This document shows, in pieces, positions 24,145 through 33,009 of a stretch of DNA of 56,845 nt. The DNA is taken from the NCBI GenBank assembly GCA_023424135.1, contig JAFAEH010000187.1, positions 1 to 56,845 on the forward strand, given 5' to 3'. A model generated the notes under the pieces. The model ran no database searches. It worked only from the letters and a program-made list of their open reading frames with translations, and was not told the origin of the DNA. The stretch comes from Actinomycetes bacterium. Its GTDB lineage: Bacteria; Actinomycetota; Actinomycetes; Actinomycetales; Cellulomonadaceae. Position 1 is the stretch's first letter. Every line of letters begins with the position of its first letter. Made by a program: the position numbers and the translations under genes.

Positions 24145-25284
24145 TCAGCGTCGCGTCGCAGCCGCCCGCTCGTAGGCCAGCAGGTGCGCCGCGGCCGCCG
24201 CGTCCCACGTGAACGTGGCGGCCCGCTCGCGCGCGGCCGCCGCGAGGGCACCGGTGCGCACCGGGTCGTCGAGCAGCCCGCGCAGCGCCGCGGCGATCGA
24301 GGGCTCGTCGGTGCCGGCGTAGGCGACAGCGTCCCCGCCCACCTCCGGCAGCGACAGCTCGCGGGTCGTCAGCACGGCGGCACCGCACGCCATCGCCTCG
24401 AGCACCGGCAGGCCGAAGCCCTCGCCGAGGCTCGGGTACGCCACGACGCGCGCGCCGGCGAGGAACCCGGCGAGGTCGCCCAGCGGCAGGTACCCGGTGC
24501 GCACGGCGGTCAGCCCCGGCGGGACGGCAGCCAGCGCGGGCTCCACCCCGGTGTCCCAGCCCGGACCGCCGGCCAGGACGAGCGCCGGCGGGTCGGGCAT
24601 CCCCTGCACCGCACGCACCCACGCGCGCACGAGGGCTGGCACGTTCTTGCGCGGCTCGAGCGTGCCGAGGAATGCGACGTAGTCCCCTTCACCGATCCCG
24701 AGGGTCGAGCGCACCCGTGCGCGCTCGTCGTCGTCGACAGGGTGGAACACGCCGGAGTCGACGCCGTGGTACGCGACGACCACGTCGTCGACGTCGGCGC
24801 CCGCGTACCGCGCGACCTCCTGCGCCGTCGCACGCGAGGGTGCCACGAGGCTCGCGGCGTGCCGCACCGCCCACCGTGTCGCGGTGCGGAAGAACCGGGC
24901 CTTGACCGGCGAGTGCAGCTCCGGGTGGCTGAAGAAGGTCGCGTCGTGCACGGTGACGCACACGGGGGCGCCTGCGGCGAGCGGCATCGTGTAGTGCGGA
25001 CTGTGCAGGACCTGCGCCCCGGTACGGCGCACGAGACGCGGCAGGCCGACCTGCTCCCACGCCATCCGAGCCGGCCGCCGTGCCACGCCCGACGGCGCGG
25101 CGACGACCTCGGCCCCGGGCGCGATCCTCGCCAGGAGGTCGAGGTCCCGTGGCTGCGCGACGACCACCACGTCGACGCCCGCGCGCACGAGCGCCGGCAG
25201 CAGTGCGTCCACGTACCGTCCCACGCCTCCGCGGTCCGCGGGGACCGCGGTCGCGTCCAGCAGCACCCGCAGGCCGTCAGCCAT
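24145..25284 (-). CDS. GT4-family glycosyltransferase
   Basis: The protein has 379 residues starting MADGLRVLLDAT at 25284; an upstream frame extending to 25422 lies inside the preceding gene and is rejected. The donor half opens with ADRGGVGRYVDALLPAL and has VLHSPHYTMPL. The acceptor-side half has FLGTLEPRKNVPALVRAW near 226-243 and the SLGEGFGLPVLEAMACGAA loop near 305, with both glutamates of the EX7E pair. Close relatives include mannosyl and rhamnosyl transferases of surface glycans. It is the last gene of the minus-strand operon and overlaps the previous one by 8 bases. Confidence 0.9.
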   Translation of the reverse strand: MADGLRVLLDATAVPADRGGVGRYVDALLPALVRAGVDVVVVAQPRDLDLLARIAPGAEVVAAPSGVARRPARMAWEQVGLPRLVRRTGAQVLHSPHYTMPLAAGAPVCVTVHDATFFSHPELHSPVKARFFRTATRWAVRHAASLVAPSRATAQEVARYAGADVDDVVVAYHGVDSGVFHPVDDDERARVRSTLGIGEGDYVAFLGTLEPRKNVPALVRAWVRAVQGMPDPPALVLAGGPGWDTGVEPALAAVPPGLTAVRTGYLPLGDLAGFLAGARVVAYPSLGEGFGLPVLEAMACGAAVLTTRELSLPEVGGDAVAYAGTDEPSIAAALRGLLDDPVRTGALAAAARERAATFTWDAAAAAHLLAYERAAATRR

Positions 25285-26422
25285 GTCCAGTCCCCTCGTG
25301 CGCACGTCCCGACGCGTCGAGCACCTCCTGCAGCACGGCCGCCTGCTGCTCCCCGCTGCGCTCCCACGTCCACCCGCGCGCCCTGTCCCGTGCCGCCGCG
25401 ACCCGAACCGCGTCGGGCCCACGCAGGACGCCCGCGAGCGCGTCGGCGAACGCCGCAGGATCGCGTGGCGGCACGTACGTCACGAGGTCGGCCCCGATCT
25501 CCCGGAAGGGCTCGATGTCGGAGACGACCGCGGGCACGCCCGAGGCCATCGCCTCGAGCAGGGGCAGGCCGAAGCCCTCGTACAAGCTCGGGAACACGAA
25601 CGCTGCGGCACGCGCGTACACGCCGGGCAGGTGTGCGTCGTCGACCCAGCCCGTGAGCACCACCTCGTCGAGGACCTCGGCAGGCACATCGTCGGGGACG
25701 TCGTCCGCTCCCCAGCCCTGGCGTCCGACGACGACGAGTCGCAGGTCCGCGCGCAGCGCGGGGTCGAGCAACGCCCAGGCGCGCAGCAGCGTCTCGAGGT
25801 TCTTGCGGGGCTCGAGCGTCCCGACCGCAAGCACGTAACGCTCCGGCAGGTCCGGCCCACCGGGCAGGGGCGGTGCCAGGAAGCTCGGGTCGAGCCCGCA
25901 GTCGACGAGCCTCACGGGAGCGTGCCCGGGCAGTGCCGAGCCCAGCCGTCGGGCTGTGAACGGCGAGATCGTCGTGACGCGACGCGCACGGCGCACCGCG
26001 GGCGGCACCGCTCGGCGCAGGTGCGCGAGGTTGCGGGCCTCGACCACGTCCGGCAGGTCGACGTACGTGAGGTCGAACACCGTCACCACCGACGGCACCC
26101 CACGCAGCACCGGCACGTCGGTGAAGTTCATCGCCAGCAGGACGTCCGCACGCGGGACCCACCGGTCGACGGGGACCCGTAGCCCGAACGAGCACGCGGC
26201 CTGGTACCAGCGCCGCGGCAGCGGGACGACGACCTGCTCGACGTTCGGCAGGTCGGGCACGAGCGACGGGCCCTGCGCGTCGGGACGCAGGCCGACCACG
26301 ACGAAGCGCCAGTCCGGTCGCGCGAGCGCGGTCGCCCGCAGCACGTTGGACGCGTACCGGCCGATGCCGTCGGTACGTCGGAACAGCGGCGTCCCGTCGA
26401 CCGCCACGACGACGTCCGTCAT
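25277..26422 (-). CDS. GT4-family glycosyltransferase
   Basis: The protein has 381 residues. The N-terminal part shows the DGIGRYASNVL sugar-transferase opening and VVTVFDLTYVDLPD. YVLAVGTLEPRKNLETLLRAW near 200 and SLYEGFGLPLLEAMASGVPA near 285 give the full GT4 donor site. The domain order matches the mannosyltransferase-like group of GT4. Its start overlaps the stop of the Wzx-like gene by 4 bases (ATGA) and its stop overlaps the next GT4 start by 8 bases, so translation is probably coupled. Acceptor unknown. Confidence 0.91.
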   Translation of the reverse strand: MTDVVVAVDGTPLFRRTDGIGRYASNVLRATALARPDWRFVVVGLRPDAQGPSLVPDLPNVEQVVVPLPRRWYQAACSFGLRVPVDRWVPRADVLLAMNFTDVPVLRGVPSVVTVFDLTYVDLPDVVEARNLAHLRRAVPPAVRRARRVTTISPFTARRLGSALPGHAPVRLVDCGLDPSFLAPPLPGGPDLPERYVLAVGTLEPRKNLETLLRAWALLDPALRADLRLVVVGRQGWGADDVPDDVPAEVLDEVVLTGWVDDAHLPGVYARAAAFVFPSLYEGFGLPLLEAMASGVPAVVSDIEPFREIGADLVTYVPPRDPAAFADALAGVLRGPDAVRVAAARDRARGWTWERSGEQQAAVLQEVLDASGRAHEGTGHG

Positions 26423-27684
26423 CGTCCCTCCCCTGGGTCACCGAATGCCGTGCTGCGCTCCGGCGGCGCCGATGCGAGGTCGCCGACGCGCCGGGCGGAC
26501 GGCAGCACCAGGATGCCGGCGGCCACCGCCTCGCTCGCCGTGAGTCCCATCGCCGCGCCCACGGGCCCCAGGGCGACCGTCAACGACACGATCGCGACGA
26601 GACCGACGAGCGCACCCGCGACGGTCGACACGACCACGACGCGGATGCGCCCGGCCGGTACGAGCACGTGCCGGGTCATCGAGATCCGGGCCGACACCAG
26701 CACGAACGCTGCTCCGAGCCACACGCACGCGGAACGGGCGGCCGTGACCTCGTCACCGAAGAGCGTCGCGGACGCCCACGGGCCCAGCGCCGCGAGCACG
26801 GCCCAACCGACCAGACCGACTCCGACATGCGCACCGAGTGCGACCCGCAGCCGCCGCGCGCGGTCATGGGCGGGGCCCTCGACGGTCCAGCTCTGGAACG
26901 CGTTCGCGAGCGTGATCGGCACGTAGAGACCGAACTTGTAGAGCTTGTCGGCAGATGCGAACGCGGCGGCCGGCGCGGGCGCCGAGACCGTCTGCACGGT
27001 CGGCACCGGCACGCTCGCGTACGCACCGCCCGCGATGTCGTTGAACGCGATCGCGCGGTCCCTGACCAGCAGCCGACGCAGCCGCGGACGGTCCGCCGGG
27101 ACCGTCGGGTCGGCGGCCAGCACGCGACGGCTGAAGAGCACCACCCCGGCCAGCGACGCACCGACCGCGAGCACCGGGTAGATCGCGAGCTCGCGCGTCA
27201 CGAGCACCGCGCCCGCCGAGACCGCAGCGGCGACGACGCGCGGCACCGCCTCGAACACCGCGATCGACCGGGGATCACCCGCTCCCACGGCGTACCACGC
27301 GAACGACAGCCCCGTCACGGTGCCGGCGATCCCCATGAGCGCGCTCGCCGAGCGGTAGCCGGGCGTCGCGACGAGCACCGACAGCAGCACGACGACCGGG
27401 GCGACCGCGACCGCCAGCCAGACGCGCACCACGAGGCTCTCGCGGTACAGACGGGCCCGTGCGGCGACGTCCGCGGTCAGCGCCACGCGCGGCGGACCCG
27501 AGGTGTTCCATCCGTAGGCGACGACGATGGCCGCCAACGTGCCGATCGCCTCGCCGGCCATCAGGCTCGCCCACCCACGGTCGCCTGCGACGCGGCCCAG
27601 CACGGGCAGCACGAGCAGCGGTGTGATCAGGGAGATCAACGGCAACCCGGCGAAGCCGGCGAGCCGGGCGCCGAGGCCGCTCAC
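26419..27684 (-). CDS. Wzx-like lipid-linked oligosaccharide flippase
   Basis: The protein has 421 residues with about twelve hydrophobic segments and few charges between them, opening with FAGLPLISLITPLLVLPVLGRVAG. This start and the RALSAD-type polar loops resemble the Wzx/RfbX polysaccharide-transport group of the MOP superfamily. It would flip a polyprenyl-diphosphate repeat unit across the membrane. It is coupled by 4-base overlaps to GT4 genes on both sides, so its substrate is probably the unit those enzymes build. No Wzy-type polymerase was recognised near it. The flippase call rests on hydropathy and opening motif, so it is less sure than for the transferases. Confidence 0.72.
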   Translation of the reverse strand: MSGLGARLAGFAGLPLISLITPLLVLPVLGRVAGDRGWASLMAGEAIGTLAAIVVAYGWNTSGPPRVALTADVAARARLYRESLVVRVWLAVAVAPVVVLLSVLVATPGYRSASALMGIAGTVTGLSFAWYAVGAGDPRSIAVFEAVPRVVAAAVSAGAVLVTRELAIYPVLAVGASLAGVVLFSRRVLAADPTVPADRPRLRRLLVRDRAIAFNDIAGGAYASVPVPTVQTVSAPAPAAAFASADKLYKFGLYVPITLANAFQSWTVEGPAHDRARRLRVALGAHVGVGLVGWAVLAALGPWASATLFGDEVTAARSACVWLGAAFVLVSARISMTRHVLVPAGRIRVVVVSTVAGALVGLVAIVSLTVALGPVGAAMGLTASEAVAAGILVLPSARRVGDLASAPPERSTAFGDPGEGR

Positions 27685-28808
27685 GTCCGCAGGGTCAGCG
27701 TGCGGCCGAGCGCCGCCGCCACCGTCCGTGCCGCACCGTCCCAGGTGAACGTGGCGGCACGCGCGAGACCGTCCGCCTGGAGCCGCACCCGTGCGTCGTC
27801 GTCGGCGAGCAGATCCTCGATCTGCGCCGCGAACGCCGCCGGGTCACGCGGGTCCGCGTACCGGGCGGCGTCTGCGCCGACCTCGCGGAGCGCGCCCACG
27901 TCGGACGCGACGACCGCACAGCCCCGAGCCATCGCGTCCACGACGGGCAGCCCGAACCCCTCGACGAGTGACGGGCACACGTAGACCGCGGCCCGCCGGT
28001 ACAACGCCTCGAGCTGCGCACGGGTCACCCAACCCAGCAGGAGCACATCGTCCTGGACGCCCAGCTCGGCGACCAGGGGCGCGAGCGGGTCCTCACCGTG
28101 GCTGCCGGTGATGGCCAGCAGCGGGCGTCGGTCCGCCGGGATCGCGGACACGGCACGGACGAGCGTCGGGAAGTTCTTGTGCGGCATGCGGTTGCCCGTG
28201 CTCAGCACGAGCGGACGTCCGGACGGGACGCCCAGCGCGGTGAGCTCGGCGTCCGGGTCGTCGACGTCGAGCGGCGCGGCGTGCCCGTTCGGCGCGACGA
28301 CGATCCGGCCGGACGGCACCGCGAGCGCACGCGTGATCGCCGCTGCGGAGTCCTCGCTGATGGTCAGGACCGTCGACGCGGAGGCTGCGGCCCGGCGGAT
28401 GATCCACCGCGTGACGTGCTGCGTGAGCACGGACACCTCGGGGTTCGGGAAGTCCTCGGCGATCACGTCGTGGACGCTGAGGGCGAGCGGCACACGGCGT
28501 GCGCGCGGTCCGAAGTTCGCGGGGCACCACAGCAGGTCCGCACCTGCGCGGCGCGCGGCCCGCTCGACGAGGAACGTCTCGGCCGCCGCCCACAGCGCGC
28601 GGTTCTCACCGTCGACGGGCAGCCGACGCGTCGGGCCGGGGAACCACTGCCCGACGGACGTGTCCGCCGTCCGGTTGGTCAGCGCGAGCAGGTCGACGTC
28701 CGGCAGCAGCGCCGGCAACCGCGTCACCAGCTCGCGCGCGTACGTCTCCGTGCCGCCGCGCTTGCCCGTGAGGTAGAGCAGGTCGACGACGAGGCGAGGA
28801 CGACTCAC
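27681..28808 (-). CDS. GT4-family glycosyltransferase
   Basis: The protein has 375 residues. The opening VVDLLYLTGKRGGTETYARELV is the GT4 sugar-acceptor loop, and LVLSTGNRMPHKNFPTLVRA near 195-215 is the donor-binding region, with MPHKN in place of the common EPRKN. SLVEGFGLPVVDAMARGCAVV near 285 is the EX7E loop, with the second acid as Asp. It overlaps its neighbours by 4 bases on both sides in the six-gene operon. Donor sugar unknown. Confidence 0.9.
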   Translation of the reverse strand: MSRPRLVVDLLYLTGKRGGTETYARELVTRLPALLPDVDLLALTNRTADTSVGQWFPGPTRRLPVDGENRALWAAAETFLVERAARRAGADLLWCPANFGPRARRVPLALSVHDVIAEDFPNPEVSVLTQHVTRWIIRRAAASASTVLTISEDSAAAITRALAVPSGRIVVAPNGHAAPLDVDDPDAELTALGVPSGRPLVLSTGNRMPHKNFPTLVRAVSAIPADRRPLLAITGSHGEDPLAPLVAELGVQDDVLLLGWVTRAQLEALYRRAAVYVCPSLVEGFGLPVVDAMARGCAVVASDVGALREVGADAARYADPRDPAAFAAQIEDLLADDDARVRLQADGLARAATFTWDGAARTVAAALGRTLTLRT

Positions 28809-30103
28809 GACGTGCCCGCGGCCGACCGGTCGTGGGAGGTGACGACGCCCTCGGACGTCGGCGGCACCTGGCCGGTCTCGGCCGTGAGGGTCTCGAGCAC
28901 CTCGGCCTCGACCTGTGCCTCGGGCGGGAGCGGGTTGGAGCGCGCCCGGGTGGGGATCGTGAGGATGCCGACGAACATGCTCGACATCATCGTCTGGAAA
29001 CCCAGCACCATGCCGAGCACGGCGGGGATCGCGACCCGCAGCATCTGGGAGCCGTCGAGGCTGCCGAAGCCGACGTCACGCCAGCGCAGGACCTGGAAGA
29101 CCGCGACGGCCAGACCGAGCACGAACATGCCCAGGCCCAGCAGAAGACCGCGCTCCATCGTCACCCTGTCGGCGACCATGCGGAACCGGGGTCCCGCAGG
29201 CAGGAATCCCTCCCGCTCGGCGTAGGTCTTGGTGAGCAGCGCGAAGAGCAGGGCCTGGTAGCCGACGACGGCGGCCGCCATCGCGTAGAGCATCGTGATG
29301 ACGTCGAAGCCCACACCGCCGATCTCCACCGGACCGAACAGCAGCACACCCGTGCCCAGCAGCCCGACCGTGAAGAGCAGGGCCCCCGGGTACCAGAAGA
29401 GCCACTTCGGGGAGAAGATCAGCAGGAACCGCAGGTGCCGCCAGCCGTCGTGCCAGCTGCGCAGGTGCGGGGGCCGCGAGCGTCCGTCCTTCTTGAGGGT
29501 CGTCGGCACCTCGACGATCCGCAGGCGCGCGAGGCACGCCTCGACGACCATCTCGGACGCGAACTCCATGCCCGACGTGCGCAGGCCCAGTCCCAGGATC
29601 GCCTCGCGGTCGAAGCCCCGCAGCCCGCAGTGGAAGTCCCTGACGCCGGGCTTGAAGAACAGGGCACCGATGCCGGACAGCACAGGGTTGCCGAGGTACT
29701 TGTGCAACGGCGGCATGGCGCCCGGGGCGATGCCGCCCCGGAACCGGTTGCCCATGACGAGCTGGTACCCCTCACGCAGCTTCTCGACGAACGGGTCGAG
29801 CGAGGAGAAGTCGTAGGAGTCGTCGGCATCGCCCATGATGACGTAGCGCCCGCGGGCGGCGGCGATGCCGCCGATGAGCGCGGCCCCGTAGCCCTTCTCG
29901 GCGACCGGCACCACGCGGGCACCGGCACGCGTCGCGATCTCCCGCGACCCGTCGGTGCTGCCGTTGTCGGCGATGACGACCTCGCCGACGACCCCCGATC
30001 GCTCGAGGTAGCCGAGTGCCTTGCGGATGCAGACCTCGAGCGTCTCGGCCTCGTTGAGGCAGGGCATGAGGATCGTGAGCTCGAAGTCGTGCTCGGCTGA
30101 CAT
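28805..30103 (-). CDS. Membrane-anchored GT2 glycosyltransferase
   Basis: The protein has 432 residues from the ATG at 30103; a GTG two codons upstream is also possible. ILMPCLNEAETLEVCI, IADNGSTDGSREIA and VIMGDADDSYDFSS (DXD) are the DPM-type GT-A core. Residues about 230-390 contain four hydrophobic segments (from KWLFWYPGALLFTVGLL to GMVLGFQTMMSSMFVGIL) that anchor it. It probably makes a polyprenyl-phosphate-linked sugar or adds the first sugar to a lipid carrier. On the minus strand TAGAGT at 30141-30136 may be an internal -10 box. Overlaps the next gene by 4 bases. Confidence 0.87.
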   Translation of the reverse strand: MSAEHDFELTILMPCLNEAETLEVCIRKALGYLERSGVVGEVVIADNGSTDGSREIATRAGARVVPVAEKGYGAALIGGIAAARGRYVIMGDADDSYDFSSLDPFVEKLREGYQLVMGNRFRGGIAPGAMPPLHKYLGNPVLSGIGALFFKPGVRDFHCGLRGFDREAILGLGLRTSGMEFASEMVVEACLARLRIVEVPTTLKKDGRSRPPHLRSWHDGWRHLRFLLIFSPKWLFWYPGALLFTVGLLGTGVLLFGPVEIGGVGFDVITMLYAMAAAVVGYQALLFALLTKTYAEREGFLPAGPRFRMVADRVTMERGLLLGLGMFVLGLAVAVFQVLRWRDVGFGSLDGSQMLRVAIPAVLGMVLGFQTMMSSMFVGILTIPTRARSNPLPPEAQVEAEVLETLTAETGQVPPTSEGVVTSHDRSAAGTS

Positions 30104-30138
30104 GTCCACCGTCCGGTCGGCTGCAGGGCCCGGTCACT

Positions 30139-31308
30139 CTACCGCTGCGCACCACCCCGGCGGGCGGGACCCAGGGCGTCCAGCAGCGCCAGGGCCGCCG
30201 CCTCGGCGGTGCGGGTCCGGGCGCTGCGCTCGAACCACGCGCGAGCCGACGCCCGCAGTGCGTCGCCGCCCTCCACGGCCGCCACGACGGCCGCCGCGAG
30301 CACGTCCGGCGAGGCATCGGACGCGACGAAGCCGTTGACCCCGTCCTCGACGAGCTCGGTCGACGCGTTGTCGGGCGCCCGCACGAGCACGACCGGGGTG
30401 CCGACGGCGCACGCCTCGACGACGACGAGCCCGTACCCCTCGCGTCGTGAGGGGTTCACGAGCACCGCCGCCTCACGCACCGTGCGCTCCATGTCATCCT
30501 GCGCGACGAACCCCGGCAGCTCGACGACGTCACCGAGGCCGAGCCGGTCGACCTCACGACGCACGTGCTCGCGGGACGGGCCGTCGCCGAGGATCACAGC
30601 GCGCAGGTCGGGGACGGCGCGCCGGGCCACGTCGAGTGCCGCGGGAATCGACTCGACACGCTTGTCCGCGATGTGCCTCCCGGCGTAGACGAGCGTCGGT
30701 GGCGACCCGGCACGCGCCGCGAACCGTAGGTGCTCGACCCCGTGGATCAGACCAGGACTGACCAACGGGGCACGACGCGCCCCCTGCGCGGCCAGTCGTC
30801 CGCCGTTCATCTGCGAGTGCGCGCTCACCCACGGGCTGACACGCACCGCGAGCCGCTGCAGCGCCGAGGCGACGCGCCCGACGACGGGCCCGGAGTACTC
30901 CCGCCACTGCGCAGGCCGCCACACCTCGAGGAAGTCGGAGCACAGCGCGGTGCGCGAGCCGAGCAGCGCGGCACGCGCCGCCAGCACGTTCAGGGCCGGC
31001 AGCGCGCTGACGAGCACGACGTCGTAGCGTCCGCGGTGACGCAGCAGGTGACGCAGCAGCCCCCATGCGAACACGAGCGACGCGCCAGGGCGTCGTGTGC
31101 CGTGCGCGTCGTACAGCTCCGTGGGGCCGCTGACGGCGACGACGTCGACACCCGGGACCCGCGGCGCAGGGCCGTCCCACTGCCGCCGTGTCAGGTAGTC
31201 GACCTGCCATCCCTGGGCGGCGAACGTCTCCGCGAAGAGCCGGTACTGCCGTTCACCCCCGCCGGTGCTCAGCGGGTAGAAGCAGTCGAAGGCCACCGCG
31301 ATGCGCAC
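30139..31308 (-). CDS. GT4-family glycosyltransferase heading the minus-strand operon
   Basis: The protein has 389 residues starting at the GTG at 31308; the longer upstream frame crosses the divergent gene. The opening AFDCFYPLSTGGGERQYRLFA is the GT4 glycine-rich loop. LVYAGRHIADKRVESIPAAL near 225 and SRREGYGLVVVEACAVGTPV near 305 are the donor site with the EX7E glutamates. TATCCT (31320-31315) lies six bases before the GTG, so the transcript may be leaderless; it would be the main promoter for the run down to 24145. A 35-base gap separates it from the next gene. Confidence 0.89.
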   Translation of the reverse strand: MRIAVAFDCFYPLSTGGGERQYRLFAETFAAQGWQVDYLTRRQWDGPAPRVPGVDVVAVSGPTELYDAHGTRRPGASLVFAWGLLRHLLRHRGRYDVVLVSALPALNVLAARAALLGSRTALCSDFLEVWRPAQWREYSGPVVGRVASALQRLAVRVSPWVSAHSQMNGGRLAAQGARRAPLVSPGLIHGVEHLRFAARAGSPPTLVYAGRHIADKRVESIPAALDVARRAVPDLRAVILGDGPSREHVRREVDRLGLGDVVELPGFVAQDDMERTVREAAVLVNPSRREGYGLVVVEACAVGTPVVLVRAPDNASTELVEDGVNGFVASDASPDVLAAAVVAAVEGGDALRASARAWFERSARTRTAEAAALALLDALGPARRGGAQR

Positions 31309-31371
31309 CCGGCGAGGATACCGAGACGATATCGTCGCCGGGGCCACGACGGGCGACGAGGACGGCAGGGC
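31309..31371. promoter_or_regulatory. Divergent promoter region with a 12-base palindrome
   Basis: GACGATATCGTC at 31325-31336 is a perfect palindrome between the two divergent starts. On the minus strand TATCCT (31320-31315) is a -10 box six bases from the GTG at 31308. The palindrome itself contains TATCGT in both directions, so it may be an operator or a symmetric -10 element for the plus-strand gene at 31372. Confidence 0.5.
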
Positions 31372-33009
31372 ATGACGACGGTAGGCAGGACCCCGAGCAG
31401 CACGGTGCCGGGAGAGCAGGGGCCGACGGAGGCACGTACGCGCGTCGGCGCACGTCAGTTCTGGGGTGCGTTCGCGGTGCTGTGGGTCCTGACGTCGGCG
31501 TGGGCGCTGTCCTCCCCTGTCGCGTCCGGGCCCGACGAGAACGTGCACATGGTCAAGGCCGCCGCGGTCGTGCGCGGCCAGCTCGGCGGCGAGAGCACCC
31601 CCGAGTCCCCGGGCGCCGGCGTCGTGGACGTGCCGCAGATGTTCGCCGAGCTCGTGAACTACCCCGTGTGCTTCGCGTTCCGCGGCGAGGAGGCCGCCGA
31701 CTGCACGCCGGAGCTCACGCAGTCGCCCGCGGGCGACACCCCCGCCGAGGCCGGCACCTGGGTCGTGCGGAACAACCCGCTCTACTACGCGGTCGTCGGC
31801 CTTCCGTCGCTGCTGCCTGCGCACGAGTGGGTCCTCTACGCCATGCGCCTGCTGTCCGCGGCGCTGACGTCGGCCGTGCTCGCCTGGGGGTTCCGCGAGC
31901 TGCTGACCCTGGTGCGCCGTCCCCTGGTCGTCCTCGGTGCGGTGACGGCGATCACCCCGATGGTGGTGTACCTCAACGGGAACGTGAACCCGTCCGGGCT
32001 CGAGATCAGCGCGGCGATCACGCTCTGGATCGCGCTGAGCGCCATGGTGCGCGACCCGGATCCGACACGCGTCACCTCACGTGCCGCGGGGATCGCCGTG
32101 GTCGCCGTCCTGCTGGCCAACTCGCGCGGCCTGTCGGTCGTCTACCTCGCGACGATCGCGATCGTCGTCGCGGCCATCGGCCCCTGGGCGGGGGTCCTGT
32201 CGATCCTTCGTGACCGCCGCACGTGGCCGTGGCTCGGCGTCGTCGCCGCAGGCACCGGGGCGTCGCTCGCCTGGACCCTGTCGGCGGGCACGCTCGAGGC
32301 CGGCGGTGCCGGGCACCCCGAGCTGGGCTTCCTCTCGACCGCCACGCGGACGTTCTTCGACACCGGCGACTACGTGCTCGTCTCGATCGGCCGGTTCGGC
32401 TGGCTCGACACCGACCTGCCCACGATCCTGTACGTGCTCGCGATCGCGCTCCTGGGCCTGCCGATGCTGCTCGCCCTGAGCATCGGCCGCACGCGCGACC
32501 GGCTCGGCACGCTGCTCACCGTCGCCGTCGCGATCTTCCTGCCCGTCCTCGTCCACGCGTGGCAGGCCCGCAACGTCGGGTACATCTGGACCGCCCGCTA
32601 CTCGATGCCGCTGACCGTCGGGGTCGTCGTGGTCGCCGGGTTCGCCGCCCGCAGAGGACTGGCCGACGTGCCGTCCTGGGTCGCCGCACGTCTCGCGTCG
32701 ACGCTCCTCCCGCTGCTGGCGCTCGTCCAGGCGATCGCGTTCCTCACCCACCTGCGGCGCTACACCGTCGGCACCCAGGGGTCGTGGCGCGCGATCTTCG
32801 CGGGCGAGTGGTCGCCGCCGGTGCACGGGGCGCTGCTCACCACCGTCGCCGTCGGCGCGCTGACGGTCGGGACCTGGCTGCTCGTGCGCGACGTCACGAC
32901 CGACCGGCCCGACGGCGAGCAGGCCGCGGCGCTGCGTGGCGACCCTGACGCGCGTACGGGCACGGTCGAGCCCGCGGCGGCGACGTCTCAGCCACGCACG
33001 TCGCGGTAG
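31372..33009 (+). CDS. DUF2142-family polytopic membrane protein
   Basis: The protein has 545 residues with about eleven hydrophobic segments. After the first segment (FWGAFAVLWVLTSAWALSSP) comes SGPDENVHMVKAAAVV, the acidic outer loop characteristic of DUF2142, a GT-C-like family found in polysaccharide loci. RYSMPLTVGVVVVAG near 420 is another common block. It may use a polyprenyl-linked sugar to extend or branch a glycan outside the membrane; this is inferred from the fold. The last 22 bases overlap the convergent GT4 gene. Confidence 0.84.
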   Translation: MTTVGRTPSSTVPGEQGPTEARTRVGARQFWGAFAVLWVLTSAWALSSPVASGPDENVHMVKAAAVVRGQLGGESTPESPGAGVVDVPQMFAELVNYPVCFAFRGEEAADCTPELTQSPAGDTPAEAGTWVVRNNPLYYAVVGLPSLLPAHEWVLYAMRLLSAALTSAVLAWGFRELLTLVRRPLVVLGAVTAITPMVVYLNGNVNPSGLEISAAITLWIALSAMVRDPDPTRVTSRAAGIAVVAVLLANSRGLSVVYLATIAIVVAAIGPWAGVLSILRDRRTWPWLGVVAAGTGASLAWTLSAGTLEAGGAGHPELGFLSTATRTFFDTGDYVLVSIGRFGWLDTDLPTILYVLAIALLGLPMLLALSIGRTRDRLGTLLTVAVAIFLPVLVHAWQARNVGYIWTARYSMPLTVGVVVVAGFAARRGLADVPSWVAARLASTLLPLLALVQAIAFLTHLRRYTVGTQGSWRAIFAGEWSPPVHGALLTTVAVGALTVGTWLLVRDVTTDRPDGEQAAALRGDPDARTGTVEPAAATSQPRTSR

